9,979 nt of DNA from contig JAIMBU010000045.1 in the NCBI GenBank assembly GCA_023511325.1, forward strand, positions 1 to 9,979, read 5' to 3'. Below the pieces are notes generated by a model, which was not told the DNA's origin, did no database searches, and saw only the letters and a list, made by a program, of their open reading frames with translations. Source of the stretch: Gorillibacterium sp. (GTDB lineage Bacteria; Bacillota; Bacilli; Paenibacillales; NBRC-103111). This document shows, piece by piece, positions 5,810 through 9,979 of this stretch (positions are counted from its first letter, which is position 1; each line of letters starts with the position of its first letter). Made by a program: the position numbers and the translations under genes.

Positions 5810-7153
5810 TTAGGCCATGCTAGGCTGCGCTTTGAATAGAACCCCAATCTTACCGAGTTTCTCCACTTCTTCCCGTACAGGCTCGTTCTCTTCCATCCGA
5901 TCGAACCGCTCAATATCCGCCCCTAAAGCATATAGGTTGTTGACGATATTTACATAGCCACGATCAATGTGATAAACATCGGATATCTCCGATTCCCCAT
6001 CGGCGGAAAGTGCCGCCAGAACCAATGCAGCACCCGCCCGTAAGTCGGTTGCACAGAGCTTAGCCCCCATCAAATGGCTTCCCCCGGTTACGATCGCTGT
6101 TCGTCCCTCAACCATAATCTCGGCGTTCATGGCGCGAAATGCTTCCACATGCATGAAGCGATTCTCGAATATCGTCTCAGTAATTACACTCGTTCCATTG
6201 GCCTTAAGCATCAGTGCCATCATCTGCGACTGCATATCTGTGGGAAAACCCGGATGTGGTAGCGTCTTGATGTCCACTGCTTTCAGCGGTTTACCCGCAA
6301 CAACGCGAATCGCATTGTCCTCTTCCTCCACTTCAACCCCCATCTCCTGAAGCTTAGAGATCAGCGGACGAAGGTGATCGCCAATGGCACCTTCAACACG
6401 GATGCTGCCGCCTGTTATGGCTGCAGCTATCATATAGGTCCCCGCTTCAATGCGGTCAGGAATTACGGTATGCACGGCTCCGTGAAGCTGCTTCACGCCA
6501 TCGATGCGGATAACCTCTGTGCCCGCACCGCGAACCTTAGCTCCCATCGCGCCAAGGAAATTGGCAAGATCTACGATCTCTGGCTCTTTAGCAGCATTTT
6601 CAATATATGTGACGCCTTCAGCCAAAGTAGCTGCCAGCATAATGTTCTCAGTTGCGCCTACACTTGCTACATCTAAATAAATCTTAGCGCCCTTTAAGGG
6701 ACCGTCTACCTTCACTTCAATATAGCCTTGCCCCACATCAATGACCGCACCCATGGCTTCGAAGCCCTTTAAATGTTGATCAATCGGACGGTTACCAATC
6801 GCGCAGCCGCCGGGTAGTGAAATTTTGGCATGCCCAAATCGAGCAAGCAGTGGTCCCAGTACAAGAAAGGATGCCCTCATCCGGCGGACTAGCTCTGGAG
6901 CTGCTTCCGTCGTCGTAATATGAGTAGCATTGATCCGCACTGTATCCAAACGATAATCCACCTTGGCTCCCAAGCTTTGAACCACCTGATTGATTGTCAT
7001 TACATCATGGAGCGCAGGAGCATCATGGATAACGCTCTCGCCTTCCGCTGCAAGAAGTGCCGCTGCAATAATCGGTAGAACAGCATTCTTGGCCCCACTT
7101 ATTTTGACATTTCCGCTCAGAACTGAGCCGCCGCGGATGATGATCTTACTCAT
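5810..7153 (-). CDS. murA: UDP-N-acetylglucosamine 1-carboxyvinyltransferase
   Basis: MurA transfers enolpyruvate from PEP to UDP-GlcNAc, the first committed step of peptidoglycan synthesis, in the cytoplasm. The 447-residue protein is full length. Key residues by family knowledge: K22-N23 in SGAKNAVLP, the PEP-reactive Cys117 in [13 protein letters not shown] (so the fosfomycin-sensitive Cys type), Asp306 in GFPTDMQSQ, Arg372 in TDLRAGAAL, and Arg398 in HIDRGY. The C-terminus has about 25 charged residues beyond the core. A GGGGGG-AT tract 6-7 nt before the ATG serves as ribosome binding site. The spoIID/ywzB neighbourhood matches B. subtilis murAA rather than the second paralogue. A small upstream ORF may overlap its start by 4 nt (ATGA). 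No clear promoter is seen in the 205-nt gap to the upstream gene, so it may be co-transcribed with it. Confidence 0.97.
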   Translation of the reverse strand: MSKIIIRGGSVLSGNVKISGAKNAVLPIIAAALLAAEGESVIHDAPALHDVMTINQVVQSLGAKVDYRLDTVRINATHITTTEAAPELVRRMRASFLVLGPLLARFGHAKISLPGGCAIGNRPIDQHLKGFEAMGAVIDVGQGYIEVKVDGPLKGAKIYLDVASVGATENIMLAATLAEGVTYIENAAKEPEIVDLANFLGAMGAKVRGAGTEVIRIDGVKQLHGAVHTVIPDRIEAGTYMIAAAITGGSIRVEGAIGDHLRPLISKLQEMGVEVEEEDNAIRVVAGKPLKAVDIKTLPHPGFPTDMQSQMMALMLKANGTSVITETIFENRFMHVEAFRAMNAEIMVEGRTAIVTGGSHLMGAKLCATDLRAGAALVLAALSADGESEISDVYHIDRGYVNIVNNLYALGADIERFDRMEENEPVREEVEKLGKIGVLFKAQPSMA

Positions 7154-7197
7154 GCAGCATCCCCCCGCATCTCGGTTTTCTTGTTTTTTATCATCAT
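7150..7197 (-). CDS. Possible 15-residue leader ORF overlapping the murA start
   Basis: A short frame begins ATG ATG (7197-7192) and encodes [15 protein letters not shown]. It stops at TGA 7152-7150, which overlaps the murA start as ATGA. A GAGG (7209-7206) lies 8 nt before its first ATG, good spacing for translation. The murA G-rich ribosome binding site lies inside this ORF, so ribosomes on the leader could influence or couple to murA initiation. The peptide is Lys-rich and matches nothing I know. With only 16 codons it could occur by chance. Confidence 0.3.
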   Translation of the reverse strand: MMIKNKKTEMRGDAA

Positions 7198-7358
7198 GTT
7201 TACAACCTCATTTGTTTATCATGTATCAACCGTGCATTACTGGTTACTTATCGGAACGGTAAAATGGCTTATTCGAAAAAAGACGTTGTACCCATTTTTA
7301 GCTATTGACGGTGTTGTTATTCAGGTTTATTAGGCGGTATTGTAAGGCAATTTCTAGA

Positions 7359-7610
7359 TTAGAAGGCGCCCGTAATATCCGAGGACCAATTGATGTAATC
7401 TGTGATAAATTTTCCAACGAGATAACCCAAAGCAATGGCAAGAAACACTTGAAGAACCTTGGCTGAAAAAGATTTGGGTTGCTTGAGTAACTGTTCAAAA
7501 CGTAGCTGCTGTAGTCCCATCCAGGCTAGTGTTACACATACCAGCATGATGAGGATAGAGGTTAACCCATTAATGGCTAACATCTGGTCGAGAGAATTTC
7601 CCTTGTACAT
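7359..7610 (-). CDS. ywzB: YwzB family (DUF1146) small integral membrane protein
   Basis: An 83-residue protein with two hydrophobic segments (about 14-33 and 49-69). The pattern GLQQLRFEQLLKQP followed by a second helix, then a conserved-looking TDYINWS near the C-terminus, fits the YwzB/DUF1146 family, which in Bacillus lies between the ATP synthase genes and murAA. Its function is unknown. AAGGAG lies 6 nt before the ATG, an ideal start. It follows the S8 protease by 49 nt and precedes murA by 205 nt. That gap holds a possible leader ORF, and the ywmB gene found there in B. subtilis is absent. Confidence 0.85.
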   Translation of the reverse strand: MYKGNSLDQMLAINGLTSILIMLVCVTLAWMGLQQLRFEQLLKQPKSFSAKVLQVFLAIALGYLVGKFITDYINWSSDITGAF

Positions 7611-7659
7611 GGTGTTCTCCTTTCTGCAAATCGGGCATTCATCTAATCATCGTTGGTAA

Positions 7660-9930
7660 TTATCTCAATATTTTCATACCAAGCGTGTAAGCTCCACCAT
7701 TCGTAGGTGTACCTACTGCTGGCCCAAGTTTAACGTAATAGCTTCCCGACTTGAGATGGATCATACCACCTTGCTCTTGAAGCGGAATTGAACCGTTCCC
7801 TTGGAAGATGGGGTGAGTTAAGCTTAACGGGTTAAGCTTAGCATCCATCACGATCAGTGGGATAAACGGCTGCAGTGAATTGCCAATTAAGGACAATTGG
7901 ACATCGGCGGCTTCGTTCAAATGGAAATGAAACCAATCCTGATCAGCCTCAGGTGTCAATGTACCTTTATAAGTATAGTTCGGTTTCATCTCTGACGCTT
8001 GATAAGGCTTATTGTTGGGTTCAAGTGGATCCAGATAATCCGTATCGTAGGTAACCTTAAGTGTGTATTCACCGGTCGGGGGGGCCTCCGAACGTTCTAT
8101 GCTTCCCACCCTGATGTAATAGAAACCGGGCTTTACTTCAGGAACCTCCACGGATTCTGGCATTCCTTCATCCTGTCGGTCGTTAAGTATTTCCTCTTCT
8201 TCCTCTCGCTTGACCATGAGATTAAGGTCGATACGTGAGGTATCTGTATAAACCTTTACCCGAAGCTTGCCGGGCCGATCTACCTTGATCGAATACCAAT
8301 CGACATCACCAGAACGATCAAATGTTGCGGTTAGGCTTTGGCTACGCGGGTAGAGCCTATAAGCCATGTAAGGACGATCATTATCCTCAAACGGATCTTT
8401 CTTCATGCGGAACTTGGGTGTTAAGTGATAGACTGTTCCGGGTTTAACCTGTTTAGAAGCGGTGATTTTGACCCAATGAGAACCTTTGTTCACCGGTAAA
8501 GATATGCTGGCAAGATCGTTCAGCTCATAGCGAACGCTTTCCCTTGATAAATCAGCATAGAGCTCCAAAACGGCACCCTTTAGCGGTTTGATCGAATGGA
8601 GATCTAGATCCACGTAGCCGTTATAGCTCGCTTCAAACTGATACCATGCCGTCTGATTCTTACCCCAGATGACGTCCGTCTGCTTATTCAAGGGCAACCG
8701 AGTGGCCGTACGCTGAGTTACCCCGCCTGTTGATAAGGTCACGGCTTTAGTAGCCACTACCGCAGCATCCGCACGAAGTAGACCATAGCCCGTTTCGGCG
8801 TCCCACCCAACTGTTTGACTGAGGTGCTGTGCAGTTTCCCGAAGGATGCTGCGCAGCTCGTAAGGCTTCAGCTGTGGGTTCAAGCTGAGCATGAGGGCAC
8901 CAACAGCTGCAGCCTGTGGTGCAGCAAGAGATGTGCCTCCACTGAAGCTATAGTTCCCACCACGGGAAGTTGTAAATACATTCCATGGTGCTACAATATC
9001 CAGCTCTGCTCCATAATTCGATAGTGTTGCACGGCTATTATCACCCATTACTCCACCAACCGCAAGTACTGTTGGATAAGCAGCTGGGTATTTGACCGCT
9101 TTACCCTCATTGCCTGAAGCGGCAACCAAGAGTACATCTTTGCTTTCCGCATAGCTGACAATGGACTCCATATAAGCGGATGGTTTGTTTAAACCAAGCG
9201 AAAGCACCACAATATCAGCGCCATGGGTTACAGCATAGCGAATGCCTTCGCCTAAGCGATCCTCATCCCCCGTACCGTCCGCCTCAAGAGCTTTTATCGG
9301 CATAATCTTGGCATTCCATAAAATGCCCGCTATCCCTTTCTCATTGCCAACAGCAGCCGCAATCACACCGGTGACATTCGTCCCATGTCCATTATCGTCC
9401 TCGGGAGGCGCACCAGGATTAACCAGATTCGTTCCTTTAATCAGCAATGGAGCAAGGTCAGGGTGGTTCAGTTCAACCCCTGTATCAACAACAGCCACGA
9501 TAACATCACCACTACCTGTGACCGTGTTCCAGGCCTCTGGGGCATGAATCTGGCTCAAATATTTTTGATGACTTAACATCGGGTCATTTGGAATTTGGGC
9601 AACTCGATAGGTCTGATTCTGGTCAACGGACTCTGTCCACTCTGGGTCTTTCCAGCGCGCAAGCCAAGCCGCTTCATCTACACCCGACTTAGGTCGCGAA
9701 ATGGTAATGTGGGAATCCGGGTATTCGCGCTCACTCACGCTTTCTTCGCGAAAGGCAAGGGGCGGGTCCTCTTTCCACGCCATAATCCAAGAAGCGTTGC
9801 CGTTCGTAACCGCACGCAGATCTGTTCTATATAAAGACGGATGATAACCACTTATTGTTGCTAATGAAAAGACAAGACTGACCGCAAGGGCAACTACCAC
9901 CAGGAGGATAAACCGCTTTTTATTCTTCAT
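7660..9930 (-). CDS. Subtilisin-like S8 serine protease with three C-terminal beta (PPC-like) domains
   Basis: Numbering from the ATG at 9930 (756 residues): an N-terminal signal peptide or anchor (about 5-26), an N-terminal region (27-118) with two Trp-Lys motifs (WIMAWK 48-53, WLARWK 89-94), and the S8 domain (about 120-395). The triad is Asp149 in AVVDTGVELNHPDL, His182 in NGHGTNVTGVIAA and Ser334 in GGTSLAAPQAAA, with oxyanion Asn274 in ASGNEG, so it should be active outside the membrane. Three beta-rich repeats follow (about 400-507, 512-628 and 634-756). The last two open with DPFEDNDRP and DPLEPNNKP and contain DVDWY and DQDWF, the pre-peptidase C-terminal (PPC) pattern. The frame extends to TTG 9939, but GAGGGG (9947-9942) is 2 nt from it and 11 nt from the ATG. 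The physiological substrate is unknown. Confidence 0.92.
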   Translation of the reverse strand: MKNKKRFILLVVVALAVSLVFSLATISGYHPSLYRTDLRAVTNGNASWIMAWKEDPPLAFREESVSEREYPDSHITISRPKSGVDEAAWLARWKDPEWTESVDQNQTYRVAQIPNDPMLSHQKYLSQIHAPEAWNTVTGSGDVIVAVVDTGVELNHPDLAPLLIKGTNLVNPGAPPEDDNGHGTNVTGVIAAAVGNEKGIAGILWNAKIMPIKALEADGTGDEDRLGEGIRYAVTHGADIVVLSLGLNKPSAYMESIVSYAESKDVLLVAASGNEGKAVKYPAAYPTVLAVGGVMGDNSRATLSNYGAELDIVAPWNVFTTSRGGNYSFSGGTSLAAPQAAAVGALMLSLNPQLKPYELRSILRETAQHLSQTVGWDAETGYGLLRADAAVVATKAVTLSTGGVTQRTATRLPLNKQTDVIWGKNQTAWYQFEASYNGYVDLDLHSIKPLKGAVLELYADLSRESVRYELNDLASISLPVNKGSHWVKITASKQVKPGTVYHLTPKFRMKKDPFEDNDRPYMAYRLYPRSQSLTATFDRSGDVDWYSIKVDRPGKLRVKVYTDTSRIDLNLMVKREEEEEILNDRQDEGMPESVEVPEVKPGFYYIRVGSIERSEAPPTGEYTLKVTYDTDYLDPLEPNNKPYQASEMKPNYTYKGTLTPEADQDWFHFHLNEAADVQLSLIGNSLQPFIPLIVMDAKLNPLSLTHPIFQGNGSIPLQEQGGMIHLKSGSYYVKLGPAVGTPTNGGAYTLGMKILR

Positions 9931-9979
9931 ATGTGTCAATTCCCCTCAGGTTCCTCTTTTCTTTCTCGTTTGAAAAATT

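Noticed and set aside
7190..7225. Repeated ACATGAT-AAA segments upstream of murA as operator repeats
   Set aside because: Short, AT-rich, with a 3-nt length difference between copies, and partly inside the possible leader ORF. Could easily arise by chance.
7303..7337. TTGACG and TATTAG at 17-nt spacing on the plus strand, pointing antisense into ywzB
   Set aside because: The -35 is good but the -10 matches only 4 of 6, no gene lies downstream on that strand, and AT-rich gaps yield such matches often.
7298..7498. 66-codon minus-strand frame overlapping the end of ywzB
   Set aside because: Overlaps the well-supported YwzB-family gene by about 140 nt in another frame, with no Shine-Dalgarno or recognisable motif.
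1..9979. Mobile elements, CRISPR, tRNA or rRNA
   Set aside because: No transposase or integrase frames, no regularly spaced repeats, and no tRNA- or rRNA-like sequences were seen on reading both strands.

Overview
The window reads as a chromosomal segment from an endospore-forming Bacillota, most likely a Paenibacillus-like member of the Paenibacillaceae. The grounds are the presence of spoIID and spoIIQ, the murA-spoIID-spoIIQ neighbourhood (also known in Bacillus), a small YwzB/DUF1146 membrane protein just upstream of murA, and strong Shine-Dalgarno sequences (AGGAGG, GAGGTG, GGAGG). The genus is an inference from gene content and was not tested by any search.

Apart from the left edge, every gene lies on the minus strand, so transcription runs from right to left. 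In that order: a secreted or anchored subtilisin-like S8 protease with three C-terminal beta-type domains (9930-7660); the YwzB-family protein (7610-7359); a possible 15-codon leader ORF overlapping the murA start (7197-7150); murA (7153-5810); a 17-bp hairpin (5779-5741); a DesK/LiaS-type histidine kinase and NarL/LuxR-type response regulator (5636-3656); two small integral membrane proteins (3595-3044 and 3033-2764); an intrinsic terminator (2731-2705); a 20-nt perfect palindrome (2611-2592); spoIID (2547-1207); spoIIQ (1050-316) behind a SigmaF-like promoter; and an intrinsic terminator (298-252). The C-terminal end of an S41 peptidase converges from the left on the plus strand (3-197).

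Functionally there are three blocks. MurA makes UDP-GlcNAc-enolpyruvate, the first committed peptidoglycan precursor. SpoIID and SpoIIQ serve engulfment: SpoIID is a mother-cell lytic transglycosylase, and SpoIIQ is the forespore half of the SpoIIQ-SpoIIIAH bridge. Between them sits a four-gene module of kinase, regulator, TM2-like protein and LiaI/LiaF-like protein, which resembles an envelope-stress sensing unit.

The most interesting signals are non-coding. The 9-mer TCATATGAC occurs in the same orientation upstream of a TATAAT box before the kinase gene and upstream of a TATAAC box before the downstream membrane-protein genes, with centre-to-box distances differing by 11 bp. This suggests an autoregulated regulon of the module. 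No CRISPR array, insertion sequence, tRNA or rRNA was seen.
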